Assembly (NCBI GenBank): GCA_947500545.1
Contig: CANMSO010000006.1
Coordinates: forward strand, 1-64,000
Origin: an uncultured Aquimarina sp.
GTDB lineage: Bacteria > Bacteroidota > Bacteroidia > Flavobacteriales > Flavobacteriaceae
Direction of reading: 5' to 3'
Length of the DNA stretch: 64,000 nucleotides
The position numbers and the translations under genes were made by a program. The notes under the pieces were generated by a model, which saw nothing but the letters and a program-made list of their open reading frames with translations, made no database searches and had not been told where the DNA came from. Shown in pieces: positions 47,094-56,439 of the stretch; positions within the stretch are counted from its first letter, which is position 1, and the number at the start of each line of letters is the position of its first letter.

Positions 47094-48494
47094 TTAAAAT
47101 TCTAGGTCAAAATTTCTTTTTACAGCGTCAAACTTTTCATTGGGTCCAAGTGGAATGTTATCTAAAATATTTACTGTATATTCTACATTCTCTCCTAGTC
47201 TATCTCTGAAATTAGTGAGTAGCTTTTCTTTCATTCTTTCGTCAAATCCATCTTCTATTACCAAATTAATAGTGATCTCCTTTGGACTCTCTTGTATAAT
47301 TTGCCCTTGTGTTATTCCTGATAAACCTTTATAGCCAGTATCTGCACTCACTACATATCCTTTTTCTTCGGTCCAAAGGATATCATCTTCCCGTCCAATT
47401 ATTTTCTTTACAATTGGCATATTGCAATCGCATGAGCACTTCTCATTTTCAGAAGGCAACAACACAGTGTCTCCTATATCATATCTAATCAATGGAGTTT
47501 TTAAATTGATATAACTGGTTACAATCAATTTTGCAATTTCTCCAGGTTTAGCAGATTCTCCATTAATATTTACAAATTCAAATACTCCAGAATCTAAATT
47601 TAAATGCAAATTACCATTAACACATTCAGTAATAAATGGGCTACCTTCATTAGATGCATATTGATTAAATACATGACATTTAAATGCCTTTTCTATTTCG
47701 GTTCTTTGATAGTCATACAAAGTCTCAGATGTTACAGCTATTGCTTTTGGTACAAAGTCCAGTTTTATGTCATTTTTGTTTATATACATACTTATCACAT
47801 AAATTGCAGAAGGGTAACCATCAATTAGCTCTGGTTTAAACTTGTTAAGCTTATTTACATAATGTCCCAAACCAGAACTTGTTAGGTGATATGTAGACAT
47901 TAATAACTGCTTCTCAAAATAATTATAAATCCAAAATGGAGGTTTTTTAGCTTTTGCATCTACAATTAATCTTCCTGACAATCGTACTTGCTTACTTTTT
48001 GGCGTAACACCAATAACTCGATGGAATCTTTTCCAGATGGCAAAGGACACATTAATAGAGTCTCGATCCAGATAGTCTATGGTAGGCGCGCCAGAAGTGC
48101 CACTAGTATGGCCAACCATTACTGTTTCTCGTTTGGTATTTACAATAGATTCAACCTCATCCTTTCGTTGTGCTTTTTCTAGAATCGGCATTTTTTTAAG
48201 AACGCCCATTGGATCTTTCTTGATCTCCTCTATGGTAATACCAAGGTCTTGCATTATTGATGAATACCATTTTGAATATTCCAATACTTCAGAAAGTAGC
48301 ATTGTCAATTTGTTTTTTTGAAAATTGGTTACGTCCTCAAGACTAGCATCCCACAACTTTATGTGTTCTTGAAGATAACTCTCAAACTCTTTGGTATATC
48401 GTTGCTTAACATTCAAATACCCCTTGATATTTAATAAAACAACCTTAAAAGGATATGGTAAGCTATCGTATATTTTTTTTTGAAATCCTCCCAT
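47094..48494 (-). CDS. PaaK-like adenylate-forming ligase 2
   Basis: 466 residues. The phosphate loop reads VGHTSGTSGAPTIDYL near 127-142, followed by the family's central QYASNEGSP (YxSxE-like motif) near 280 and IRYDIGDTVL near 340. A short Cys cluster, KCSCDCNMP, lies near 357 and may bind a metal, as in phenylacetate-CoA ligase relatives. It should activate an acid by adenylation. No carrier gene lies beside it, unlike the DltA-like pairs. It follows the GT-B gene at 48497 by 2 bases, so translation is probably linked. Confidence 0.83.
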   Translation of the reverse strand: MGGFQKKIYDSLPYPFKVVLLNIKGYLNVKQRYTKEFESYLQEHIKLWDASLEDVTNFQKNKLTMLLSEVLEYSKWYSSIMQDLGITIEEIKKDPMGVLKKMPILEKAQRKDEVESIVNTKRETVMVGHTSGTSGAPTIDYLDRDSINVSFAIWKRFHRVIGVTPKSKQVRLSGRLIVDAKAKKPPFWIYNYFEKQLLMSTYHLTSSGLGHYVNKLNKFKPELIDGYPSAIYVISMYINKNDIKLDFVPKAIAVTSETLYDYQRTEIEKAFKCHVFNQYASNEGSPFITECVNGNLHLNLDSGVFEFVNINGESAKPGEIAKLIVTSYINLKTPLIRYDIGDTVLLPSENEKCSCDCNMPIVKKIIGREDDILWTEEKGYVVSADTGYKGLSGITQGQIIQESPKEITINLVIEDGFDERMKEKLLTNFRDRLGENVEYTVNILDNIPLGPNEKFDAVKRNFDLEF

Positions 48495-48496
48495 GG

Positions 48497-49639
48497 TTAA
48501 TTATTTTTTTGTTGAAGGTAAAATTCCTGAGCTTTTAATGCATTAGAGATTATGTCATAATCGCCATCTACAATTAAATGCTTAGTATCTTTTCTTTTTG
48601 TTATATCTAAATCTACTATCTTTTTTGCCCAAAGTTCTGGGGATTCTTTTAAGGAAATAAATTGAATAAGGTCTGATAAACGTACTTCTTCAGTAATAGT
48701 ATCTGAAGCCAGCACTTTCAGCCCTGCTGCTTGAGCTTCTATAAGTGTAACAGGCAAGCCCTCGTATAATGAAGGGAAAACGAAAATATCTATCATTTGA
48801 TACAACTCAGGAATATCGGTTCGAACTCCCAAAAACTCAACTTTGTCATGAATTGAAAGATGTCTTGCCTCATTTTCTAATTTGCTTCTAAGATGGCCAT
48901 CGCCAATCAATACAAGTCTGTAATTAGGATTTATTTTAAGCAAGGCCTCAAATATTTGCAGCAAAAAAGTATGATTTTTTTGGCTATCAAATCGACCAAC
49001 GTGGCCTAATACAATCTCATTACCTATTTGATTTTTCTTTCTATATGAATCGGCAATTACAGAGTTGTATCTAAATTTTTCAGAATCAATTGCATTATTC
49101 ATCGTACGGAAAGAAGTCTCATTTCCGAATAACCATTCACCAGCTTTATTTCCACATGAAAAATGATGAGTAGTATGTTTATGAATTCTTTTCTTTAGTT
49201 GAAGTTTTATAATTTGTTTTGCGATATCCGTCCAACTTTCTTTTTGGGTAAGAATAGACTTTAGTGTTAGTTTTTCCATAGCAATATGGGCATGCGCAAT
49301 TCTGCATGGAACATTAAACTCCTTTGCTATTTTTAAAGGAAAACAACTAAACGTATTTAAATGAGAATGAACAACCAAATATTCTGTATGTTCTTTAAAA
49401 AAGTCTCTTAATTCTTCATAATATTTTTTGGGAAATAGTGGATTGATAGGATCAAATTTATAGATTTTCCCACCAAGGCTTTCGATTTCATCATCAAAAG
49501 CGGCTTTTTCTTTTCTATGCACCAAAAAATCAAACTGAACCTTTGTTCTATCTATATTTCTATAATAATTCATTATCATAGATTCAGCCCCTCCCCGATT
49601 CATGATAGTAAAAACCTGTAATATCCTTTTAGCCCCCAT
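48497..49639 (-). CDS. Glycosyltransferase family 4 (EpsF-like)
   Basis: 380 residues. N-terminal VFTIMNRGGAESMIMNYYRN and DFLVHRKEKAAFDDEI are typical of EpsF-type enzymes of polysaccharide loci. The C-terminal half has LGHVGRFDSQKNHTFLLQIF, YRLVLIGDGHLRSKLE and FPSLYEGLPVTLIEAQAAG with the EX7E motif. It adds a sugar to the lipid-linked unit. Its ATG shares one base with the stop of the GT2 gene (TAATG), so the two are coupled. Confidence 0.9.
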   Translation of the reverse strand: MGAKRILQVFTIMNRGGAESMIMNYYRNIDRTKVQFDFLVHRKEKAAFDDEIESLGGKIYKFDPINPLFPKKYYEELRDFFKEHTEYLVVHSHLNTFSCFPLKIAKEFNVPCRIAHAHIAMEKLTLKSILTQKESWTDIAKQIIKLQLKKRIHKHTTHHFSCGNKAGEWLFGNETSFRTMNNAIDSEKFRYNSVIADSYRKKNQIGNEIVLGHVGRFDSQKNHTFLLQIFEALLKINPNYRLVLIGDGHLRSKLENEARHLSIHDKVEFLGVRTDIPELYQMIDIFVFPSLYEGLPVTLIEAQAAGLKVLASDTITEEVRLSDLIQFISLKESPELWAKKIVDLDITKRKDTKHLIVDGDYDIISNALKAQEFYLQQKNN

Positions 49640-50529
49640 TAAAATTCACCTCTTGTTTTTATTCTTATATATATATTTAGTAACACTCCAAACGGAATAG
49701 CCAATAGGGTAAGAAGCTTTTTTGGAGATTCTCTTAAAAATGACCAATTCTTTGTAAACATAGAACTAGATACATAATGAATTGCGTTCTTAAACCGCTC
49801 TTTGAAACTACTCTCTAGTTTCATTCTGCTTTTTCTGGAAAACGCGAAACCGTTAGGATGCCTCCTGTATTGCTTTAGCATATTCATACTGGAACCATCT
49901 GCAAGATATTCTACGATACAAAAGACTTCATTAACAGCAAATAACTTATAGTCTTGATCGATTAATTGGTATAAATATCCCAGCGGAACAAACCGTTCTC
50001 CTTCAAAAATAGGATATGGGGGATATTGCTTAACTATTTCAGTTCTTAGCACTAATTTCTTGTCTCCACCTGCTCCGTGTTTGTTATATATATCAGTTAA
50101 TGTTGTTTCCTTCAGGCCATCTGGCATTTTTGAACCAATAATCTTACCGGTTTGGTCTGCATCTAACCCAACCAATCCCGCTAACTCTTGATTATCCTTT
50201 ACAGCTTCCCAATTAGAGAGAATTTTTTCAACTGCATCATCTGGCATAAAATCATCACTATCAATACAAACATTTAGTTCTGTGTCAATAATTCTATACG
50301 CTGCATTATGTCCACCATGCATCCCCAGGTTTTCCTGAAAATGGTATTTGATTGCTATTTTGTTTTCCTTAATCCAGGAGTTCACTAATTCTTCTGTATT
50401 GTCTGTAGAACCATCATCAATAATAAGCCATATAAAATCCTGGTTGGTCTGTCTAATCAAACTCTGATAGCATTGATCCAGGCAATAAGCCCTGTTATAA
50501 GTTGGTGTAAATACGGTAATAGTTTTCAT
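49639..50529 (-). CDS. Glycosyltransferase family 2
   Basis: I start it at 50529 (MKTITVFTPTYNRAY, 296 residues); a longer in-frame reading from 50736 would lie inside the polymerase gene and adds 69 residues with no family match. GT-A features: TVFTPTYNRAYCLDQCYQSL at the N-terminus, WLIIDDGSTDNTEEL, and the metal-binding CIDSDDFMP. It should be an inverting transferase using a nucleotide sugar. It lies 17 bases after the EpsG-like polymerase gene and is coupled to the following GT4 gene through TAATG. Confidence 0.9.
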   Translation of the reverse strand: MKTITVFTPTYNRAYCLDQCYQSLIRQTNQDFIWLIIDDGSTDNTEELVNSWIKENKIAIKYHFQENLGMHGGHNAAYRIIDTELNVCIDSDDFMPDDAVEKILSNWEAVKDNQELAGLVGLDADQTGKIIGSKMPDGLKETTLTDIYNKHGAGGDKKLVLRTEIVKQYPPYPIFEGERFVPLGYLYQLIDQDYKLFAVNEVFCIVEYLADGSSMNMLKQYRRHPNGFAFSRKSRMKLESSFKERFKNAIHYVSSSMFTKNWSFLRESPKKLLTLLAIPFGVLLNIYIRIKTRGEF

Positions 50530-50546
50530 AAGTATGAATATAAATG

Positions 50547-51644
50547 TTATCCCCAAAAAAAGTAATACATAAAATAGGTGAACGAAAAATATACTGACAT
50601 CACCATGCCGATGACAAAATGTTGTTTTTTGAAAAATTGTTGTTTCAGAAAAGGGTAAATAATAATTATTGCCATCATAAACCAGGATAAATAAGCAAAC
50701 CTGTTTGAATAATTCGCGTTGATCACCAAAATCCAAAAACCATTACAAACAAAATAGGTGTTTAAAAGCTGGTTGTATATTTTGTCTTCAAATTTACGCC
50801 TGAACACAAAATACCACCCTGCAAATACTGCAAAGGCGCTATGAAATAAAAAGTCCCACCTAAACCCTGTATTAGAAAATGTTCCTTCTACTGCTTGACT
50901 TGTTAAATATCCCGCTAACCTTTCATCGTCTCCAAAACCTAAACCTGCAAACATAGAAATCCAAAAACTCCCCATGGCAAGGGATAAGGGTATACACAAT
51001 AACCAAACTCTAAAATATACTTTCGGGTTATTATAAAACATTGTCATTATAAACGCCAGAATTGGCAAAAATGCTGTTTTATGAAAGAATGTTGCAAGTA
51101 AGAAAAACATTGCCATAAGCGCTTTCTTTCTATGATAACTAACTCCCCAAAGAAAAAAGGAACAGGCTGCGCCATTTCTCATACCGTTTACGCCATAAGT
51201 CCAAAAGGAAAAAGAAACAATAAACATTATAAATGCATAATACCAATACTCCTTGAAAAACTCCTTAGAGATCCTATACATCGGAAAAATATAAATAAAT
51301 GCACAAATAGTAAAAAAAGTATGTACAGAAGAAAAGCTAGCCATTGTCCTCATAAAAACATGCCAACCGTAGTCGTTTACTGTAGTAATTGGAGCACCAT
51401 GACTATAAGACGTAAATGTTCTGAAGTAGTTCATGGTATCCCCAAATCGAGCACTAATTGGTCTTTGCCCTATATACAGTATTAAGGAAAATAATAATAA
51501 ATAACCTGTAAAATTAATATAGACCAAATTTTTATGGTCATGAATATTTAAAATACGCGTATGCAGCAATGTAAAAAGTACTAAAAAGAAGCACAGATTA
51601 AGATATATTGGATAATACCATTCTATGGGAACTATCTCCATCAT
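50547..51644 (-). CDS. EpsG-family polysaccharide polymerase (Wzy-like)
   Basis: 365 residues and about nine to ten membrane spans. Family traits: RFGDTMNYFRTF near 76 (a D-x-x-x-Y loop), WHVFMRTMASF near 103, and NGMRNGAACSFFLWG near 163 (the RN/xxA loop of EpsG and Wzy proteins). In Wzx/Wzy pathways this protein joins flipped repeat units in the periplasm. It is the only polymerase-like gene seen in the window. It is 54 bases downstream of an SGNH-like gene. Confidence 0.87.
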   Translation of the reverse strand: MMEIVPIEWYYPIYLNLCFFLVLFTLLHTRILNIHDHKNLVYINFTGYLLLFSLILYIGQRPISARFGDTMNYFRTFTSYSHGAPITTVNDYGWHVFMRTMASFSSVHTFFTICAFIYIFPMYRISKEFFKEYWYYAFIMFIVSFSFWTYGVNGMRNGAACSFFLWGVSYHRKKALMAMFFLLATFFHKTAFLPILAFIMTMFYNNPKVYFRVWLLCIPLSLAMGSFWISMFAGLGFGDDERLAGYLTSQAVEGTFSNTGFRWDFLFHSAFAVFAGWYFVFRRKFEDKIYNQLLNTYFVCNGFWILVINANYSNRFAYLSWFMMAIIIIYPFLKQQFFKKQHFVIGMVMSVYFSFTYFMYYFFWG

Positions 51645-51698
51645 ATAATTATACCATTATTGATTAGTTTAATATCACTTTGTGTACTACGCATATAA

Positions 51699-52625
51699 TT
51701 ACTTTTTTACCACTAAACTTTTATGAATCGAATCACAAAGGTTCTTGGTAAATACTTTTCCTGAATATTTATCTATATGATGCCCATCATATGTTTTATA
51801 CGCCATACCTTTCTTATTAAAATCAAAATAAGGAATACGGTTACTTTCTGCTATAGAGTTTATAATTTGATTAAATTCCGGGTAATATTCTTCTTCATAC
51901 TCAAAAAACTCTTCGCTTATGGGCATTCTAACTAGAGAAACATGACCTTGTTTCTTAAGTTTTTGAACCAGTATATTTAAACTTTTTACACGAACATCTG
52001 ATATTTTAAAATCATCACGATCTCGTAAGAAAACATTAAGTTGATTTTTTTTCCAATCCTCTAGTATTTTCTCATCATCAGTTAAGTTATTTTCTTCTAA
52101 CCATCCATCTTTATGTAGCATCGCACCGCTACCAAACATTCCCTTAAAATGAAAAAACGAGAGATTCTTTACGAAATATTCATAATTAGGATTGATAGCC
52201 ACAAAATTGATATTATGAGGTGGTTGTCCGGCTTCTCTAAATTCTCCTCTTATATTATCATACCCTTTTCGCGATGTAATCATTTCTGGTGTTATCGAAA
52301 TAATAAAAATCCCATTATCTGATGTCTCGTCAAGTTTTTTAAAGATACTATTGTTATATAAAGGTCCAATTATGGCTTGGGCAATTGTAAAACTATAATT
52401 TAAAACAGGAAGATCATACCCTTGTTTTTCAAAGTAGTCATTTATAACTCTTGGTTGAATTCCTTGTAAACTTCTAGAATCACCAATGATCATTGATTTA
52501 GCCTTGGGTGATGTGAATTTTTCATAGAAAAAATCCACCTTCCCTCCGTAGTTGACCAATACAAAAGTGAGTATTGCCAAACATACCATGATAAAAACGC
52601 CCAATTTTAATACAAGTAATCTCAT
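51699..52625 (-). CDS. SGNH/DltD-like protein paired with MBOAT 4
   Basis: 308 residues with an N-terminal membrane anchor (about 4-26). The nucleophile block is MIIGDSRSLQGI (Ser 50), and the C-terminal block is YDGHHIDKYSG with Asp 280 and His 282/283. It is a clear paralogue of the protein at 56436: both share NYSFTIAQA, GEFREAGQPPHNI or a close variant, NPNYEYFVKN-like and HKDGWLE. In the dlt system the matching protein is DltD, which carries acyl to the polymer. It follows MBOAT 4 by 6 bases. Confidence 0.8.
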   Translation of the reverse strand: MRLLVLKLGVFIMVCLAILTFVLVNYGGKVDFFYEKFTSPKAKSMIIGDSRSLQGIQPRVINDYFEKQGYDLPVLNYSFTIAQAIIGPLYNNSIFKKLDETSDNGIFIISITPEMITSRKGYDNIRGEFREAGQPPHNINFVAINPNYEYFVKNLSFFHFKGMFGSGAMLHKDGWLEENNLTDDEKILEDWKKNQLNVFLRDRDDFKISDVRVKSLNILVQKLKKQGHVSLVRMPISEEFFEYEEEYYPEFNQIINSIAESNRIPYFDFNKKGMAYKTYDGHHIDKYSGKVFTKNLCDSIHKSLVVKK

Positions 52626-52631
52626 GGTTTT

Positions 52632-54077
52632 TTAAAATTGAAAATATATAAACGTTTCAGAACTTCTTCCGAAAAACAATATCAATACAAAAATGAAAAT
52701 ATAAGAAGCCCATCTTAGATAGATGTTATAATTACTTATGTCAAAGTCATGCTTCTTCTCCCTATTAATCCACTCAACTGCAATAAAAATACCTATTAAC
52801 ATAATTGTAATTATTGTTGTATTTCCATATATCGCTGAAGGTGCATCGATTATACTAGTAGAAAAAATTCTGTTCATATAATCAATTCCTGTCTCAACAC
52901 TATCTACTCTAAAAAAAACATCGGTCAACATTATCAATACGAATAACATCAACATCTTAAATATCTCCTTTATTGAAGGGAACCATTTTCCCTTTGCAAC
53001 AATTTGTTCTGTATTCATTCTACCAGAGTATACCAAAGGAACAAAATAAATCCCATGTAAAAGTCCATAAACGACAAATGTCCAGTTAGCACCGTGCCAG
53101 AATCCAACCAAAATAAAGGTGACAATTATAGATATTATTAATCCTTTTTTCTGATGTCTTCTTAGGATGAAAGAAAGTGGAGTAAATACATAATCCATCA
53201 TCCAGGTAGTTAATGAAATATGCCACTTCCTCCAAAAATCACTAATATTCGTTGAAAAAAATGGAGTTGAAAAATTACGCATTAGCTGTATTCCAAAAAG
53301 CTTAGAGACTCCTATCGCCATGTTTGAATATCCCGAAAAATCGGCATACAACTGTATCGCATAAAAGAACGTTCCTATTAATAATACACTTCCCGGGTTA
53401 TTTTCATAGTTATCAAAAATCAGATTTGCGAATTCTGCACAATTTTCTGCAATTACTACCTTGGCAAACAATCCCCATAATATTTGTCGAAACCCATCTA
53501 CGCAAACATCATAAGAAAGCTTTCTTTTGTCCTGAATTTGAGGAATAAAACTTGCCGCTCTCTCAATCGGGCCAGAAAGTATTTTCGGGAAAAAAGTTAC
53601 AAAAACAGAAAACTCTAAAAGATTAGAATTGGGTTCAATTTCTTCATTAAAAACATCAATAAGGTACCCCAAGGTCTGAAAGGTAAAAAAACTAATTCCC
53701 AGAGGAAGAAGTATACTTAATGTACTATAATTTGATGATACCCCAAAAACGTTCAGAATTTCATAGAATCCCTCATAAAAGAAATTAAAATACTTGAAAT
53801 ACAATAGTAGTCCAACATTAAATATCACTCCCATATAGAGAAAGATGCTTCTTTTACGGTCATCTGGTGATTTATGTATTTTTAATCCGAGGTAAAAATT
53901 AATGATTGTACTTGCAACAAGTAAAGCTAAAAACTTCCAATCCGCCCAGGCGTAAAAAAACAAGCTAACTATTAATAAAAATAGATTCTGATAAACACTT
54001 GATTTACTAAAAACCAACCAGTACAGTAAAAATACAGGAATAATAAAAACAATAAAATCTACCGAGTTAAAAACCAC
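52632..54077 (-). CDS. MBOAT O-acyltransferase 4 (DltB/AlgI-like)
   Basis: 481 residues, about ten membrane spans. The catalytic histidine is in GFWHGANWTF (His 328) and a second block is DFWRKWHISLTTWM. It is the most diverged of the five MBOATs (start MVFNSVDFIVFIIPVF, YKILSGPIERAASF-like block with KILSG in place of QLVAG) but keeps FIYFQF at the end. It follows the carrier-protein gene by 9 bases and precedes its SGNH partner by 6, giving ligase-carrier-MBOAT-SGNH in a row. This order points to use of a carrier-bound acyl group. Confidence 0.92.
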   Translation of the reverse strand: MVFNSVDFIVFIIPVFLLYWLVFSKSSVYQNLFLLIVSLFFYAWADWKFLALLVASTIINFYLGLKIHKSPDDRKRSIFLYMGVIFNVGLLLYFKYFNFFYEGFYEILNVFGVSSNYSTLSILLPLGISFFTFQTLGYLIDVFNEEIEPNSNLLEFSVFVTFFPKILSGPIERAASFIPQIQDKRKLSYDVCVDGFRQILWGLFAKVVIAENCAEFANLIFDNYENNPGSVLLIGTFFYAIQLYADFSGYSNMAIGVSKLFGIQLMRNFSTPFFSTNISDFWRKWHISLTTWMMDYVFTPLSFILRRHQKKGLIISIIVTFILVGFWHGANWTFVVYGLLHGIYFVPLVYSGRMNTEQIVAKGKWFPSIKEIFKMLMLFVLIMLTDVFFRVDSVETGIDYMNRIFSTSIIDAPSAIYGNTTIITIMLIGIFIAVEWINREKKHDFDISNYNIYLRWASYIFIFVLILFFGRSSETFIYFQF

Positions 54078-54086
54078 TTTCTTGAA

Positions 54087-54338
54087 TTATATTTTAGATT
54101 GGATTACTGAAACTAGTGATCCCATATTTTTAAGTTTATTTAAATCTCTAAGTTTAAAACGAATACTAAACTCTTCTTCTATTTTGGTAATAATCATCAT
54201 ATGTGATAATGAATCCCAGCCATCTACATCTCTGGCAGTTAACTCGTCATGCATTTCAAAATTTTTATGTTCTAATATAGATATTAGCACATCACTTATT
54301 CTATTTTTTATAACCTCTGCTTCCATATATCCAATCAA
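54087..54338 (-). CDS. Acyl carrier protein (DltC-like) 2
   Basis: 83 residues (the ATG at 54326, four codons later, is also possible). The phosphopantetheine serine is Ser 43 in DVDGWDSLSHMMIITKIEEE, the standard DSL motif. It is closely related to the carrier at 31686 (ILEHKNFE against VLEHENFE). It lies 8 bases after the adenylation gene and 9 before MBOAT 4. An antisense ORF at 54082-54354 is only a mirror of this gene. Confidence 0.92.
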   Translation of the reverse strand: MIGYMEAEVIKNRISDVLISILEHKNFEMHDELTARDVDGWDSLSHMMIITKIEEEFSIRFKLRDLNKLKNMGSLVSVIQSKI

Positions 54339-54346
54339 TTACAATC

Positions 54347-55831
54347 TTAACTAAATAGTTTTTTTAATTCTTTTCGATCCGTTTTCCCATTTGTGTTTAG
54401 CGGAAAGCTATCTACAAATTTTATCTGAGTAGGAATCATGTATTGTGGTAGTTTTAATTTCAAATCATCTACCAATTGCTTTGTTTCAAATACAGCCGAT
54501 TCTAATACTAAGCCGATTTCAGTATTTTGTATTTTATTATTAAAAGCTATGGCTACTACGTTTATTTTATCCAAAACGGCTTTAGCATGAAACTCTATTT
54601 CTGACAACTCTACTCTAAATCCTTGAATCTTTGCCTGAAAATCTACTCTACCCAAATATAATATGTCTCCATCATCATCAACATTACACAAATCCCCGGT
54701 CCTATAAAATCTTACTTTTTCTCCATTATACTCTTTGTAAAAAAAGACTTCTTTATTTTTTTCTTCATTTTTCCAATATCCTGGGGTAAGCTGCGCACCA
54801 CTTAAACATAACTCTCCACTTTCACCAATATTCACTTCATTATTCTCCTCATCTACAATAATTGTAGTGGTATTCTTCATATCCTTTCCAATAGTTAAAA
54901 CTCCACTATGAGTTTTATTCTCTCCTCCTCTTTTGTAAGTATAATCTGTACAAAATATAGTGCATTCTGTTGGACCATATACATTAGCAATTGTTGCATT
55001 AGGAACACACTTGCTCCATTCTTCTGTAACATCTAGTGGTAATGCTTCACCGCAAAAAAGGCTAAATTTCATTGCAGGGCAATCTATTTCATCAAAGTAT
55101 GATCTCAGATAATGAAGGATTGACGGTACCATCAAGGCAAATGTGAGTTCATAGTCCTCCATCAATTCAAATATGTAGCTATACTTGATTTCATCTTTGG
55201 GGATGGTATAAATACACGCTCCTTTAAGTATAGGGGCCAAATACGACACTACCGATAAATCAAACGTTAATTCAAACATTTGTAAACAACGATCTGTATT
55301 TGTGATGGTATAGTTTAATTTCCAGAAAGCATCTATAAAACCCGATAAGTTGCCAAAAGTAATCGGCACTCCTTTTGGCGTTCCGGTAGTTCCCGATGTA
55401 AAGAAAATATACCCCAGGTCATCGTTTGATACTTTTACAGGTGCCAAATCTATTTCTGAAGAAGTACTGTCTTTTGTTTGCGCAGTGTTATACTCTACAA
55501 ATACTTTATCTATAGAAGAATCAAGAATTGTAGAAATTTCGGCTTGTTTAATAACCATATTATTTCTCTCTACCGGAAATTCAGGATTCAAAGGCACATA
55601 AGCTTTTCCTTCTAACCATAATGCAATTATTGAAGCATAGGTTTGGATATCATCATTAGTAATTAATCCGACATTGGACTCAGTTTCTTTTATCGAAGTT
55701 TGGATAACTTTCCTGATACCAGAAATCACTTTTGCAAAATCTTTATACGTATAATATGTATTACTAATGCAGAAAGCATTTTGATCATAATTATCCTCAA
55801 TAGATTTTTGTATGTCAAAAATTAAATTCAT
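54347..55831 (-). CDS. DltA-like acyl/amino-acid adenylating enzyme 2
   Basis: I start it at 55831 (MNLIFDIQKSIEDNYDQNAF), giving 494 residues; the longer frame from 55927 overlaps the acetyltransferase gene and its Cys/Arg-rich start has no paralogue match. Motifs: FTSGTTGTPKGVPIT (144-158), VYGPTECTIFC near 284, KIQGFRVELSEIE and the lysine block NGKTDRKEL (Lys 483). The pocket block is FCGEALPLD with Cys 260, as in DltA enzymes, where that Cys selects D-alanine. D-alanine or a related small amino acid is therefore a reasonable guess for its substrate. It should load the carrier protein 8 bases downstream. Confidence 0.92.
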   Translation of the reverse strand: MNLIFDIQKSIEDNYDQNAFCISNTYYTYKDFAKVISGIRKVIQTSIKETESNVGLITNDDIQTYASIIALWLEGKAYVPLNPEFPVERNNMVIKQAEISTILDSSIDKVFVEYNTAQTKDSTSSEIDLAPVKVSNDDLGYIFFTSGTTGTPKGVPITFGNLSGFIDAFWKLNYTITNTDRCLQMFELTFDLSVVSYLAPILKGACIYTIPKDEIKYSYIFELMEDYELTFALMVPSILHYLRSYFDEIDCPAMKFSLFCGEALPLDVTEEWSKCVPNATIANVYGPTECTIFCTDYTYKRGGENKTHSGVLTIGKDMKNTTTIIVDEENNEVNIGESGELCLSGAQLTPGYWKNEEKNKEVFFYKEYNGEKVRFYRTGDLCNVDDDGDILYLGRVDFQAKIQGFRVELSEIEFHAKAVLDKINVVAIAFNNKIQNTEIGLVLESAVFETKQLVDDLKLKLPQYMIPTQIKFVDSFPLNTNGKTDRKELKKLFS

Positions 55832-55869
55832 TTTTCTCAACCAATGGTATTTAGTACTCTCCCAATAAA

Positions 55870-56439
55870 TTATACTCTCTTTCCGTCTTTTTTTATAATT
55901 CTTCCTGGATTCCCAACAACAACACAATTTTCAGGAACATCTTTAACCACCACTGCACCTGCGCCTATCACACTGTTGTTTCCGATTGTAATATCTCCAA
56001 TAATAATTGCTCCGGTATTAACAGAAACATTATCACCAATTGTTGGTCTCTTCCCTTCTACTTCTCCCACAGTAACCAGGTGATTGACATAAAAATTCTC
56101 TCCAATGGCATCTGCATTCAATATCGTACTATAAGGGTGTCCCGTAAGGATTCCTCCTCCCAATTTTGTACTAATATCAATTCTAAAGTATTTTTCTTTT
56201 CTACAATACAAATTAAGAACATGAGCGATCAATCCTCTATTTCTAAAGTAGAAAATCGTTCTAAAATCTGGTGAATATGCCAGGAAATCTAATAGTAATG
56301 AGATCTTCCCTTTATGCATTCCCTTTGCTTCTGCCCATCTTTCTATATCCTTATCAATATCCTCCTTATTTTTACTATTCATATATAGTAAAATATGCGG
56401 AATCAGGAACAACTTATATAGGGTCATTATTATTTTCAT
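55870..56439 (-). CDS. Serine-acetyltransferase-like hexapeptide acyltransferase
   Basis: 189 residues. An N-terminal helical part of about 75 residues is followed by a hexapeptide beta-helix (GGILTGHPYSTILNADAIGE, VNTGAIIIGDITIGNNSVIG, ending VVGNPGRIIKKDG). This layout matches the serine O-acetyltransferase (CysE)-like enzymes of polysaccharide loci, where the usual substrate is a sugar, not serine. The His of TGHPYST and NHLVTVG fits the catalytic site. Its start overlaps the stop of the SGNH gene by 4 bases, and the adenylation gene follows after 38 bases. Confidence 0.85.
   Translation of the reverse strand: MKIIMTLYKLFLIPHILLYMNSKNKEDIDKDIERWAEAKGMHKGKISLLLDFLAYSPDFRTIFYFRNRGLIAHVLNLYCRKEKYFRIDISTKLGGGILTGHPYSTILNADAIGENFYVNHLVTVGEVEGKRPTIGDNVSVNTGAIIIGDITIGNNSVIGAGAVVVKDVPENCVVVGNPGRIIKKDGKRV

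Noticed and set aside
50530..50736. N-terminal extension of the GT2 gene
   Set aside because: It overlaps the polymerase gene by nearly 190 bases and has no family match; the ATG at 50529 begins exactly at the conserved TVFTPTYNRA motif.
54082..54354. ORF on the + strand antisense to the carrier gene
   Set aside because: It covers the carrier gene exactly and has no family match; the minus-strand reading has the DSL motif.
55832..55927. N-terminal extension of the second adenylation gene
   Set aside because: It overlaps the acetyltransferase gene and encodes a Cys/Arg-rich start absent from the paralogue at 31939, whose start aligns with 55831.
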